A DNA stretch of 64,000 nucleotides from Streptomyces liliifuscus. Lineage in GTDB: Bacteria; Actinomycetota; Actinomycetes; Streptomycetales; Streptomycetaceae. The translations under genes and the position numbers were made by a program. Location: the NCBI RefSeq assembly GCF_016598615.1, contig NZ_CP066831.1, positions 6,820,001 through 6,884,000 of the forward strand, given 5' to 3'. Under the pieces are notes generated by a model. It searched no databases, had not been told where the DNA came from, and saw nothing but the letters and a program-made list of their open reading frames with translations. The first letter of the stretch is position 1. Each line of letters begins with the position of its first letter. This document shows, piece after piece, positions 48,775 through 58,225 of the stretch.

Positions 48775-51700
48775 ATGAGGGCTGCACACCGAGTGGGACG
48801 GCGACGCTGGATGGGGCGTGCGGCCGCGGTTCTGTCGTTGGCCATGTTGCCGGGTCTGCTGGCTCCCATCGAGTACCAGGCCGAGGCTCAGGACAAGGGC
48901 CTCGGCCGACTGGATCTGCCTGCCCCCCGCGAAGCCGACCTACGCCCTTTCACTGCCAAGCCGGACAAGAAGAGCGCCGCGGCGCTGAAGAAGGCGGAGG
49001 CCGCCGACAAGGCTGCGGCCTCGCGCGCACGCAACGAACAGCGGATGAAGCCTGTATGGCCCAAGCCGGGCACGGTCACCATCGACGTACCGGCCACTGG
49101 TACCAGGCGCGTCACAGCCGGATCGCTGCCCGTCGCCATCGCCGCTCCCAAGTCTGGTCGCACAAAGGCAGCCGACGCGGTGACCCTCACGGTCCTCAAC
49201 CGCAAGAAGGCTCGAGCGGCCGGTGTCGACGGAGTGCTGCTCACCGCCCAGGGCAAGCACAAGGGCGCTGCTCGCCTGACGGTGGACTACCGCAAGTTCG
49301 CCGCCGCGGGCGGAGACTTCGGCGGCCGGCTCCGCCTCGTACAACTGCCTGCGTGTGCCTTGACCACACCCGACAAGCGTGTCTGCCGCGTCCAAACGGA
49401 GCTCGTCTCCTCCAATGACCGTCAGGCCGCCGCGGTAGCAGGAGACATCACGCTGCCTCAGCCGTCGGCTTCGAACGGCGATCGGCCCCCGGCTCACAGC
49501 ACAGTTGCTCCGCGCCAGGCGACGGTGCTTGCCGTCACCGCAGGCGCCTCCTCAGGGCTGGGCAGCTACAAGGCCACCCCGCTGTCGGCCTCCTCCACCT
49601 GGGAAGCCGGTGGTTCGTCCGGCTCGTTCAGCTGGAGTTACCCGTTCGGCGTGCCTGCTCCGGCTGCCGGCCCCGGCCCGGATCTGGCACTCTCCTACGA
49701 CTCCAGCAGCGTGGACGGCCGGACCGCCAACACCAACAACCAGGGCTCCCTCGTTGGAGAGGGCTTTGACCTCACCTCCTCCTACATCGAGCGCAAGTAC
49801 CACTCGTGCGAAGACGACGGCCAGACCGACAAGTTCGACCTGTGCTGGAAATACACCAACGCCTCACTGGTGCTCAACGGCAGGGCCTCTGAACTGGTCA
49901 AGGACGACACCAGCGGTGAGTGGCGGCTGAAGAACGACGACGCGTCCAAGGTCGAGCACCTGACCGACACGGCACTCGGCAACGGCGACAGCAGCGGCGA
50001 GTACTGGCGTGTGACGACGGGTGACGGCACCCAGTACACCTTCGGCCTGCACAAACTGCCCGGCGCACCGAGCGGCGAGCGGACCAACTCCGTGTGGACC
50101 GCACCAGTATTCGGCGACGACGAAGACGAGCCGGGATACGACGGCGGCACCAGCTTCGCCGGACGATGGGACATCCAAGCCTGGCGCTGGAACCTCGACT
50201 TGGTCGAGGACACCTATGGCAATGCGATGACCTACTGGTACGCCACGGAGAAGAACTTCTACGCCAAGAACGGTGTCGATTCCCCAGGCACGGAGTACGT
50301 CCGTGGCGGCTACCTGAAGGAGATCCGATACGGCCAGCGCGCCGAAGCACTGTTCAGCGCCACCCCGGCCGCCTCGCACAAGGTCACGTTCCCGGTCGCG
50401 GAACGCTGCCTGGCGGCGTCTTCGGGCTGCGACAGCTTGGACGAGGCGCACCGCACCAACTGGCCCGACGTGCCCTACGACGCGATCTGCAAGGAAGGGG
50501 ACGCCTGCACCGGGCTGGGCAGCCCCACGTTCTTCACTCGCAAGCGGTTGACCGGAGTCGAAACGTACTTCTGGAACACGAAGCTGACCACCCCGGCCTT
50601 CGACCAGGTCGACTCCTGGAAGCTCAAGCATCAATATCTGGATCCGGGCGAGGTCGGCGACTCGTCGGACCAGTCGCTGTGGCTGGACGAGATTCAGCGC
50701 ACCGGAACCTACGGCACCGACATCGCGCTGCCCGCCGTCAAGTTCGGCCACCAGATGTTCAAGAACCGCGTGGACGGCACGGCCGACAACATCCTGCCGC
50801 TGGGCAAGCCGCGCCTGTCCAGCATCGTCTCCGAAACCGGCCAGCTGACCACTGTCAACTTTCTGCCCGCCGAGTGCACCGCCGGTATGACCAAACCGGC
50901 GGAGGACAAGAACACCAAGCGCTGTTACCCGGTGTACTGGTCGCCCAACGGTGGCTCCGTCCCCCAGCTCGACTGGTTCCAGAAGTACCCCGTCTCGGAT
51001 GTGCGCCTCGGCTCCGTCTACGGCGGCACCCTGGCCGTCAACCACCACTACGACTACTCCGGTGGCGGTGCGTGGCACTACAACGACGATCCCATGACAG
51101 TGGAAAAGGAGCGCACCTGGTCCGTCTGGCGCGGCTTCGAGAAGGTCACGCGCACGATTGGTGACGACACCGGGCCGAAGTCCAAGGACACCACCGTCTT
51201 CCTGCGCGGCATGCACGGCGACAAGCAGAAGGACGGCTCCACCCGCACGGTGGAGGTCACGGGGATCAAAGCCCCGAAGATCACCGACCTGGATCGCTAT
51301 GCAGGTGTCACCCGGGAGCAGGTCACCTACGACGGCGGCGAGGAGGTCTCCGGGAAGGTCAACGACCCCTGGTCGAAGAAGACCGCCACGCAGCACAAGT
51401 CGTACGCCGACACCGAGGCCTACTACGTCCGTACCGAGGCCGGCCATGCCCGCACCCGGGTGACCTCGGGCGTCACCGCCACGGACAGGACGCGCACCAC
51501 TCGGACGACCTTCGACGACTACGGCATGCCCCTCACTGTGGAGGACTCCGGCACGGAGGCATCCGGCGACGAGGTCTGCACGCGAACCTGGTACGCCCGC
51601 AACAGCACGGCAGGGCTGACCGCGCTGGTCTCCCGTGAGCAGATGGTCGCCAAGGCGTGCAGCGTGGCCACAGGCCTGCTCGACCTTCCCGCTGACGATT

Positions 51701-54700
51701 CCCGTCCCGGCGATGTCATCGCCGACACCGCCACCGCGTACGACACCACTACGTGGTCGGCCACGCAGGAGCCCACCAAGGGGCAGGTGCGGTGGATCGG
51801 CCGCGTCAACGGTTATGACGCCTCGGACAATCCGATCTGGCAGAAGGTGACTGCGACCGACTACGACACCCTCGGCCGAGCGACCGTGGTTTCGAACAAC
51901 ATCGGGACCAGCACCCGGACCACCTACACCCCCGCGGCTGCCGGTCCGCTGACCCAGCTCGAGGTCGTCAACGCCAAGCAGCACAAGGCCGTCACGGTGA
52001 TGGACGCCAGCCGAGGCCTCCCGGTGAAGACCACCGACCCCAACAACAGAATCACCGAGCAGAGCTATGACAGCCTCGGCAGGATGACCGAGGTGTGGCT
52101 GCCGAACCGGTCACGCGCCCTGAGCCAGGGCGGCAACTACAAGTTCGGCTACAGCATCTCTAGCACTGCCCCTTCGTGGCTCTCGACGTCGGCACTCGGC
52201 AAGACCCAGTACAACACCAGCTACGAGATCTTCGACGCGCTTCAGCGACCGCGCCAGACGCAGGCGCCCTCCCCGCGAGGCGGCAGGGTCGTCAACGAGA
52301 CCATCTACGACGACCGCGGTCTGGCGGTCGAGACCAACGCAGACCTCTGGGACACCACCGCCCCGTCAGGCGAGTTGGTCGGCACGGCGGGTGGGTCCGC
52401 CCCGCTGCACACCGACACGAGCTATGACGGCACCGGTCGGTCGACCCAGGTCGTGACCAAGACCTACAACACCACGCGCTGGACCACCAGCAGTAGTTAC
52501 ACCGGGGACTCCCTCACCACCACCGCACCGGCCGGCGGTAACGCCGTGACCGTGACGAGCAATCTGCTCGGGCAGGTCACCGAGCGGCGCGAGTACCCCA
52601 ACCCCACCGCGACCGGCACGCCGGCCACCACCAGGTTCACTTATGCCGCCGGCGGCCAGACGAAGACCATTACCGGGCCGGACGAGAAGCAGTGGTCCTA
52701 CGGCTACGACCTCAAGGGCCGCCGAACGACCGCCACCGACCCGGACAGCGGCACCACGACATCCACGTACACCAGCCTTGACCTGCTCGACACCAGCACG
52801 GATGCCGAACAGCGAAAGCTGATTCACGGCTACGACGAACTCGGCCGCAAGACGGACCTCTGGCAGACCGAGAAGACCGACGCCAACAAACTCGCCAACT
52901 GGACCTTCGACACGGTCACGTTCGGCAAGGGCTACCCGGCCGACGCCACCCGCTACGTCGGCGGCAAGACCTACACACAGAAGGTCACCGGCTATAACAG
53001 CCTCTACCAGCCCCTCTCCTCCGAACTGCAACTGCCTGCGTCAGCCGACGAGCCGCTCGTCGCGGCGGGAGTTCCGCAGACCCTGAAGTTCGAAACCGCG
53101 TACAACGTCGACGGCACCGTGCAGTACACCCGCGAGCCCGTAGTGGCGGGCATGCCCGCCACAGGCACGCAGGCCTACGAGCAGATCGACTACACGTACA
53201 ACACCCTGGGCATGCCCAACACGGCCAAGGGCGCGACCGGCTATCTGCTGGACACCACGTACACGAACGTCGGTCTGCTGCAGCAGCAGACCCTGGGCAC
53301 CGACTCGGCGGGCAAGAAGGTCTATGTCGCCAACGAGTACGAGGACGGCACCCGCCGCCTGATGGAGTCGGACGTCACCACAGACACCCACACTTACATG
53401 CTGCAGGACCTCAAGTACTCCTACGACGCCGTGGGCAACGTCACCGGAGTGTCCGACACCGCCACCTGGCAGGGCACCTCACAGGCGGATCACCAGTGCT
53501 TCGCCTACGACGGGCACCGCCGCCTCACGGAGGCCTGGACCCCGAATACCGCGGACTGCGCGAGTTCAGGCCGCAGCACTTCCAACTTGGGGGGCGCAGC
53601 GCCCTATTGGTCCAGCTACACGTACGACAACGCGGGCCAGCGCAAGACCGAGACCCAGCACGGCCTTTCCGGTGACACTGAGATCACCTCCACTCACGGC
53701 ACCACCACTGGGCAGCCGCACCCTCTGACGAAAACTGAAACGAAGGTCCCGGGAAGCTCGACTCCGACCACGCACAACTACAAGTACGACGCCACGGGCA
53801 ACACCACCAGCAGGCCGGGCACCAAGTCGACGCAGACTCTGGCCTGGAACAGCGAAGGCCGACTCGCCGAAACCAGCGAGCCCGCGGCCGACTCCCAGCC
53901 GGCCACCGGCACCAAGTACGTCTACGACGCGGACGGAGAGCTCCTCATCCGCCGCGCCGCCACCACCGACGGCGAGACGGTCCTGTACCTCGGAGCCACC
54001 GAGGTGAAGCTCTCGGTCTCGGGCGGCGGCAAGACCAAGGCGCTCTCGGGCACCCGGTACTACGCCGGAGGCGCCGTACGAACCGTCGGTGGGGGCAAGA
54101 ACGAACTCACCTTCCAAGCGGGTGACCACCACGGAACCATGAGCCTGAGCGTCAAGGCGGACGCGACCCAGACGGCCACCCGCCGCTATCTCACACCGTT
54201 CGGAGATCCACGCGGAGACGAGCCCACCACCTGGCCGGACGACAAGGCCTTCCTAGGAAAGCCCGCTGACAAGACGACGGGCCTGACCCATGTCGGGGCT
54301 CGCGAATACGACCCTGCCATCGGCCAGTTCATCAGCGTCGACCCCGTCCTCGACGGCAACAACGCCTGGTCCCTCAACGGTTACAGCTACGCGAACAACA
54401 GCCCTATCACTCAGTCGGACCCGAGCGGTCTGTACTGCGACGGCTGCAGTGTGGACAACTCCGACTCAGTCTGGGCTCCTGAGAAGGGCAACGGCCCCGG
54501 ATGCACGCACAACGCGTGTTACGACCACGACGGGAACGTCCAGTACGAGATCAGCCACGGTGGTGGCACGGGGGGCAACAAAGCCAGCAACAGTGGCAGT
54601 GGCGGCAGCGGCGGTTCGGGTAAGCGGCCTGAGATCGTTCCCGGAGTGGTTATTCCCTCGGAGGAGGAGCTCCGAAATCTTGGGTACGACCCGTGGAAGA

Positions 54701-55713
54701 ACCAGACGTATACCCAGCTCCTTATGAAGTGGTCCGACGGTAAGTGCCTCGCAGATCCGGCAGGCCTAACTTGCAAAGCGGCCAATGCCTTGGGGTGGGT
54801 CAGCCCGACGCAGGACTTCCTGGAGTTCATCGGCGTACGTGACGCCATCGACTGCGCCAAGGGAAGTGTCAGCGGCTGCGTATGGACGGCAGTGGGACTG
54901 CTGCCGGTGGGCAAACTTGCCAAGGCGGCGAAGCTCGTCAAGAGCGGCGACAATGCAGCCGCCGCGGCAATGGCTTGCGTGAGGAGAAGCTTCCTTCCCG
55001 GCACTCAGGTGCTCATGGCCGACGGCAGTACCAAGGCCATCGAGGACTTGCGGGTCGGTGACGAAGTCTTGGCGACGGATCCCGAGACGGGGGAGACGGC
55101 GCCGCAAGAGGTGACCGCTGAGCTGTTGAGCGAAGGCGTCAAGAACCTTGTAAAGATCGCTGTTGAAGATGAACGGGGCGGTCGTAAGACGGTTACCGCC
55201 ACTGACAACCACCCCTTCTGGGTCCCTGACCTGCGTCAATGGGTGAGCGCCGGCGACCTCAAGCCTGGACAGTGGCTCCGGACCTCCGCGGGCACCCTGG
55301 TCCAGATCGAGGCCATCCAGCGCTGGACCCAGATCGCCCGTGTGCACAACCTGACCGTTGACGAACTGCACACGTACTATGTCGTGGCGGGAGGGACGTC
55401 TGCCCTGGTGCACAACGATGGTGGCGTGCCAGATATTACCCGAATACCGGACCTTTCGGGATTGACGCAGACGGAAGCTGACAGCGTTCTGACGTCTCGC
55501 GGATTCGACCTACAGGCGATTTCGGAGAAGTATGCGACGTACCGAGGCGGCGACGGCAGCAAGCTGACCATTCGTCTGGGTGACGGCCGGGTGACCCGTA
55601 CATCGGTGGTGGATCCCGGGCCCAATGCGAAGAACTATGCGCAGCGCTGGGATCAAAGCGGAAACAAGACGAGTTCGCACGATCACGGAGAAAATCTTGG
55701 TGGCTGTAAGTAA
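48775..55713 (+). CDS. RHS-repeat polymorphic toxin with HINT and C-terminal toxin tail
   Basis: 2312 residues from ATG at 48775; ATG at 48730 would add 15. Signal-like N-terminus (GRAAAVLSLAMLPGLLAPIEYQAEA) and a basic coiled stretch (about 60-90), then a TcB/SpvB-like beta region (LALSYDSSSVDGRT), and many YD/RHS repeats (YDSLGRMTEVWLP, YDLKGRRTTATDPDSG). The RHS core GAREYDPAIGQFISVDP is at about 1840. A HINT peptidase runs Cys2068-Asn2214 (LPGTQVLMADGSTKAIEDL to YYVVAGGTSALVHN). The last 98 residues are a toxin tail of unknown type, ending SSHDHGENLGGCK. Probably exported and delivered to rivals. Confidence 0.88.
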   Translation: MRAAHRVGRRRWMGRAAAVLSLAMLPGLLAPIEYQAEAQDKGLGRLDLPAPREADLRPFTAKPDKKSAAALKKAEAADKAAASRARNEQRMKPVWPKPGTVTIDVPATGTRRVTAGSLPVAIAAPKSGRTKAADAVTLTVLNRKKARAAGVDGVLLTAQGKHKGAARLTVDYRKFAAAGGDFGGRLRLVQLPACALTTPDKRVCRVQTELVSSNDRQAAAVAGDITLPQPSASNGDRPPAHSTVAPRQATVLAVTAGASSGLGSYKATPLSASSTWEAGGSSGSFSWSYPFGVPAPAAGPGPDLALSYDSSSVDGRTANTNNQGSLVGEGFDLTSSYIERKYHSCEDDGQTDKFDLCWKYTNASLVLNGRASELVKDDTSGEWRLKNDDASKVEHLTDTALGNGDSSGEYWRVTTGDGTQYTFGLHKLPGAPSGERTNSVWTAPVFGDDEDEPGYDGGTSFAGRWDIQAWRWNLDLVEDTYGNAMTYWYATEKNFYAKNGVDSPGTEYVRGGYLKEIRYGQRAEALFSATPAASHKVTFPVAERCLAASSGCDSLDEAHRTNWPDVPYDAICKEGDACTGLGSPTFFTRKRLTGVETYFWNTKLTTPAFDQVDSWKLKHQYLDPGEVGDSSDQSLWLDEIQRTGTYGTDIALPAVKFGHQMFKNRVDGTADNILPLGKPRLSSIVSETGQLTTVNFLPAECTAGMTKPAEDKNTKRCYPVYWSPNGGSVPQLDWFQKYPVSDVRLGSVYGGTLAVNHHYDYSGGGAWHYNDDPMTVEKERTWSVWRGFEKVTRTIGDDTGPKSKDTTVFLRGMHGDKQKDGSTRTVEVTGIKAPKITDLDRYAGVTREQVTYDGGEEVSGKVNDPWSKKTATQHKSYADTEAYYVRTEAGHARTRVTSGVTATDRTRTTRTTFDDYGMPLTVEDSGTEASGDEVCTRTWYARNSTAGLTALVSREQMVAKACSVATGLLDLPADDSRPGDVIADTATAYDTTTWSATQEPTKGQVRWIGRVNGYDASDNPIWQKVTATDYDTLGRATVVSNNIGTSTRTTYTPAAAGPLTQLEVVNAKQHKAVTVMDASRGLPVKTTDPNNRITEQSYDSLGRMTEVWLPNRSRALSQGGNYKFGYSISSTAPSWLSTSALGKTQYNTSYEIFDALQRPRQTQAPSPRGGRVVNETIYDDRGLAVETNADLWDTTAPSGELVGTAGGSAPLHTDTSYDGTGRSTQVVTKTYNTTRWTTSSSYTGDSLTTTAPAGGNAVTVTSNLLGQVTERREYPNPTATGTPATTRFTYAAGGQTKTITGPDEKQWSYGYDLKGRRTTATDPDSGTTTSTYTSLDLLDTSTDAEQRKLIHGYDELGRKTDLWQTEKTDANKLANWTFDTVTFGKGYPADATRYVGGKTYTQKVTGYNSLYQPLSSELQLPASADEPLVAAGVPQTLKFETAYNVDGTVQYTREPVVAGMPATGTQAYEQIDYTYNTLGMPNTAKGATGYLLDTTYTNVGLLQQQTLGTDSAGKKVYVANEYEDGTRRLMESDVTTDTHTYMLQDLKYSYDAVGNVTGVSDTATWQGTSQADHQCFAYDGHRRLTEAWTPNTADCASSGRSTSNLGGAAPYWSSYTYDNAGQRKTETQHGLSGDTEITSTHGTTTGQPHPLTKTETKVPGSSTPTTHNYKYDATGNTTSRPGTKSTQTLAWNSEGRLAETSEPAADSQPATGTKYVYDADGELLIRRAATTDGETVLYLGATEVKLSVSGGGKTKALSGTRYYAGGAVRTVGGGKNELTFQAGDHHGTMSLSVKADATQTATRRYLTPFGDPRGDEPTTWPDDKAFLGKPADKTTGLTHVGAREYDPAIGQFISVDPVLDGNNAWSLNGYSYANNSPITQSDPSGLYCDGCSVDNSDSVWAPEKGNGPGCTHNACYDHDGNVQYEISHGGGTGGNKASNSGSGGSGGSGKRPEIVPGVVIPSEEELRNLGYDPWKNQTYTQLLMKWSDGKCLADPAGLTCKAANALGWVSPTQDFLEFIGVRDAIDCAKGSVSGCVWTAVGLLPVGKLAKAAKLVKSGDNAAAAAMACVRRSFLPGTQVLMADGSTKAIEDLRVGDEVLATDPETGETAPQEVTAELLSEGVKNLVKIAVEDERGGRKTVTATDNHPFWVPDLRQWVSAGDLKPGQWLRTSAGTLVQIEAIQRWTQIARVHNLTVDELHTYYVVAGGTSALVHNDGGVPDITRIPDLSGLTQTEADSVLTSRGFDLQAISEKYATYRGGDGSKLTIRLGDGRVTRTSVVDPGPNAKNYAQRWDQSGNKTSSHDHGENLGGCK

Positions 55714-56104
55714 GGACTTCGCAGAGGTGTGTCAGCGGGCGGCCGATTTTCTGAACGGGCTTGACGGCTACTTTCTGGAGCGAGTCTCGCTGGACACAGG
55801 ACGCGCCAATAGCGGCGTGGACATTTTCTTGCGGGTCGGTCCCACTGCTCCGGACGTCGTGATCTCGCTCACGGGAGTCGTGAGCGCGGTCATCGGGAAT
55901 TTTCTCGAAATGGATTCAGCTTTCATCGACGAGATCCGTTTGGAGTACGTTTCCGGAAGTGAGCCTTCCTGGCCCGGTGGTCTTTCCGGCTTGGGTGCCA
56001 GGCCGTCCGGTTTCCCCGGTGTCGCGTGGCTGACCATCGATGGGCCTATGCCCGTCGAGGTCGTGGCGAAAGCCATTACGGTGTCCGTGGCGCAGGTGTA
56101 CTGA
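55700..56104 (+). CDS. Candidate immunity protein for the RHS toxin
   Basis: 134 residues from GTG at 55700, preceded by GGAG and overlapping the toxin stop by 14 bases. Sequence VAVSKDFAEVCQRAADFLNG... IDEIRLEYVSGSE... WLTIDGPMPVEVVAKAITVSVAQVY, a small acidic cytoplasmic protein without a signal. Placement directly after a HINT-linked toxin tail is the standard place for immunity. It is not similar to a family I know. It should bind the toxin tail and prevent self-killing. Confidence 0.65.
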   Translation: MAVSKDFAEVCQRAADFLNGLDGYFLERVSLDTGRANSGVDIFLRVGPTAPDVVISLTGVVSAVIGNFLEMDSAFIDEIRLEYVSGSEPSWPGGLSGLGARPSGFPGVAWLTIDGPMPVEVVAKAITVSVAQVY

Positions 56105-56179
56105 GCCTTTTCGATCGTGAGCGGATCGGGTGGCAGCGGGCGATGCCTCGCCAGATATTTCCGGCGGGGCATCGTTGTG

Positions 56180-56779
56180 AGCAACGCGGAGATCGGTCCA
56201 TGACCCATCCCTTCTGATTGGACTCTGAGGAGGCGTGGATCGAGGCTGGTGATCTCAGGCCTGGCGTGTGGTTGCACACCGCGGAGGCGAGCCGGTCAAA
56301 CTCACAGATATCCGCGCCTTCGACAAGCGCCAGAGGGCACACGCCTCTCTGTCAGCGACGTGCAAACGTACTATGTGCTGGCCGGGGACACGCCGGTCCT
56401 AGTTCATAATTCTGGTGGATGTCCGACGGACGTGGCATTGGGGATTCGTAAGAATGGCCTGAGAGGATTTGCCGAAGGCAAGGGGTGCACCCGCTATCTG
56501 GATAGCGATATTTGGGAGGCCGAGGTTCGTGCGGTCGCCCATAACCCGAACGTCAGGCTTCATGTATCACTCGACGGGTTCCGTGGAGCTGATCCCGGCG
56601 AGCAGTTCTCAAGCGCTTGTCGCAACGATAGTGGGAGTAAGTGGTTTGCGACGGAACGGGAGATGTACCACGTGGGGAAGGCCGTACGAGTTGGGGATCG
56701 CTCATGGGATAGCGTCACATTCTATCGAGGTGGGTCTGTAGTGCAGGTTCCGAAGCCTGGTTTTCTTACCGGAGGGTGA
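56180..56779 (+). pseudogene. Broken HINT remnant with an alternative, still-open toxin tail
   Basis: Starting near THPF and ending YYVLAGDTPVLVHNSGG, this matches the end of the upstream HINT domain, including AGDLRPGVWLHT versus AGDLKPGQWLRT. A TGA follows THPF where the intact copy has Trp, and two frameshifts break it (near 56282 and 56341). After LVHN an open tail of about 120 residues remains (TDVALGIRKNGLRGFAEGKG... RGGSVVQVPKPGFLTGG). As I recall it resembles a known Streptomyces polymorphic toxin tail. Probably an orphan module awaiting recombination onto the main toxin; frames are scored from my own reading. Confidence 0.7.
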
Positions 56780-56780
56780 C

Positions 56781-57140
56781 ATGTCGAAGATCGCAGAGTG
56801 GGAACGCGAGTTCCAGGTTTGGCAGTACTCCGTCAGCCACTCCATGCTGCTCCTGCGTAGCGTGAACGTGGAAGGCTTTGAGACGCGGATCGATGTTCTC
56901 TTTACGGCTGTTGAGCTGATGCACCTGCAGCCCTACTGTGCTCGCCTGGAAATCAGTGAGGCAACCAGTGTGGAGAGGGGGCAAATTTTGGGTGACCAAC
57001 TGGCGGCAGAGCTCCCCGGGGTGCTGTACCTCCTTAACGGGGGAGAAAGCTATGTTCTGGCGCGACGATGCTCCTGGCACGAGGATCTTGGTGATCACCA
57101 TTCCCCCTCGAAGTTTGGCCCGCTCCGAGGGACAGAGTAG
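56781..57140 (+). CDS. Candidate immunity protein of the orphan toxin tail
   Basis: 119 residues from ATG at 56781 with GGAGG five bases upstream, one base after the orphan tail's TGA. SKIAEWEREFQVWQYSVSHSMLLL... IDVLFTAVELMHLQPYCARLEI... GVLYLLNGGESYVL is a small soluble domain with several aromatic residues. Position and size suit an immunity protein. Base composition here is visibly less G/C-rich than in the core genes. Confidence 0.65.
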   Translation: MSKIAEWEREFQVWQYSVSHSMLLLRSVNVEGFETRIDVLFTAVELMHLQPYCARLEISEATSVERGQILGDQLAAELPGVLYLLNGGESYVLARRCSWHEDLGDHHSPSKFGPLRGTE

Positions 57141-57218
57141 TTTTGATTAGTCGGATCTGAAGGTTCCTTTCCTTGCCTTTGATATCTATCTTCCATTCGA
57201 ATAACCCTCGGAGAGTTC

Positions 57219-57938
57219 ATGCATGCGCGCGTGCCACGGTTCATCCCGGTCATGCTTATCTTGGCAGCTGGGACACTAGCTACCGTCGCGTGTTCCTCGA
57301 GTATCGATGCACGGCAAGTGGGCGGGTCTGGGAAGTCGACCGCGTCTGCCGATGATTCTCTGGAGCCGCTCACAAAAGCGCAGTTGAAGGCGCTCACCTT
57401 CAAGGAGCGTGAGGTTCCGCAGGTTCGCGAGGGCGGAATTGCCTTGCAAGAACTCGCCACCGAGGACGGTGAACCTTCATTCCCGCCGGTTTCCAACCCT
57501 TCCTGTGAAGCGATGCGCGACATACGGCACGGTGAAAATGCTTCCACCGTTGTTTCTCAGGTATTCAACTGGGAAGGAGATATCTATCCGGCCTACTCGA
57601 CCATCGCTGCGTACAAGGATGGTGAGGCACGTAAAGTCTTCGCTGAACTTGAACAGGCGCTCGGTGCGTGTCGCTCCTACTCGGGTGAAGGGTATGCAGG
57701 AAAATTCAAGCTAGCAGTCAAGATGGAGAAGGATCCGGATGTAGGAGACGAGGCCGTGCGCTTCCGGGAAATAGCCCCCTTCAGAGACTTGGGGGACCGT
57801 GACGAGCAGTTCACTCTGGTTCGGTCCGGAAATGTGATCGTGACTTTCCAGGCGCTGAATATCGGGGGCAGTTCCTCCTTCCCTGAGGATCTGATCGACA
57901 AGCAGGTTGAGCGTCTGCGTGAAGCGCAACGTAAGTGA
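57219..57938 (+). CDS. Lipoprotein of unknown function
   Basis: 239 residues from ATG with GGAGAG four bases upstream. Signal VPRFIPVMLILAAGTLATVAC with lipidated Cys25, a Ser/Gly/Ala linker, then a domain about 48-235 containing three Cys-bearing segments (NPSCEAMRDI, LGACRSYSGEGY) that may form a disulphide. Resembles in style the PknH-like sensor lipoproteins, but I cannot confirm. Composition like its immunity neighbours, fitting an accessory region. Confidence 0.7.
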   Translation: MHARVPRFIPVMLILAAGTLATVACSSSIDARQVGGSGKSTASADDSLEPLTKAQLKALTFKEREVPQVREGGIALQELATEDGEPSFPPVSNPSCEAMRDIRHGENASTVVSQVFNWEGDIYPAYSTIAAYKDGEARKVFAELEQALGACRSYSGEGYAGKFKLAVKMEKDPDVGDEAVRFREIAPFRDLGDRDEQFTLVRSGNVIVTFQALNIGGSSSFPEDLIDKQVERLREAQRK

Positions 57939-58019
57939 GTGCTGGTCGCGCCGTTGCCGGCGCCCCGGGTGGAGAAGGCGCCCGTGAGGAGTTGGCCGCT
58001 CTGGATGCTCGCCCTCGGT
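57939..58019. other. Degenerate copy of the dispersed repeat
   Basis: GTGCTGGTCGCGCCGTTGCC followed by GGCGCCCC (57943-57972) resembles the dispersed repeat at many positions but with several differences. It marks the right end of the toxin block. Confidence 0.3.
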
Positions 58020-58214
58020 CTATGCCCGCGGTGACCTGTGTGGTGTGTGCAGGGTGGATATCAGGGCGGCAAGCTGGAGTGGGCCTGTTATGAGCATGGT
58101 CTCCGGTTCGTCGCCTTCTCTGAGGAGGATCGTTCCGGCGGACGGGGCGGCGAGATAAACGCAGGAGGACGCTGTCTCGCTGTATGTGGACTTCTGCCAG
58201 TGGAGATCGGTCAC
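58020..58214 (-). CDS. DUF397 small protein
   Basis: 64 residues from GTG at 58214 with GAGGAAC upstream. TDLHWQKSTYSETASSCVYLAAP... ILLREGDEPETMLITGPLQLAALI is the DUF397 family. It follows an XRE regulator by 11 bases, the usual partner arrangement; in known loci the DUF397 protein works as a small partner, or antitoxin-like factor, of the XRE regulator. Confidence 0.85.
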   Translation of the reverse strand: MTDLHWQKSTYSETASSCVYLAAPSAGTILLREGDEPETMLITGPLQLAALISTLHTPHRSPRA

Positions 58215-58225
58215 GGGGTTCCTCG

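Noticed and set aside
49864..51984. A 706-residue minus-strand open frame within the RHS gene
   Set aside because: High-GC antisense shadow; RHS repeats on the plus strand are clear.
54975..55416. Intein in the RHS gene
   Set aside because: HINT domain only: there is no C-extein continuation that needs splicing, and it sits before a toxin tail, so autoproteolysis is the likelier role.
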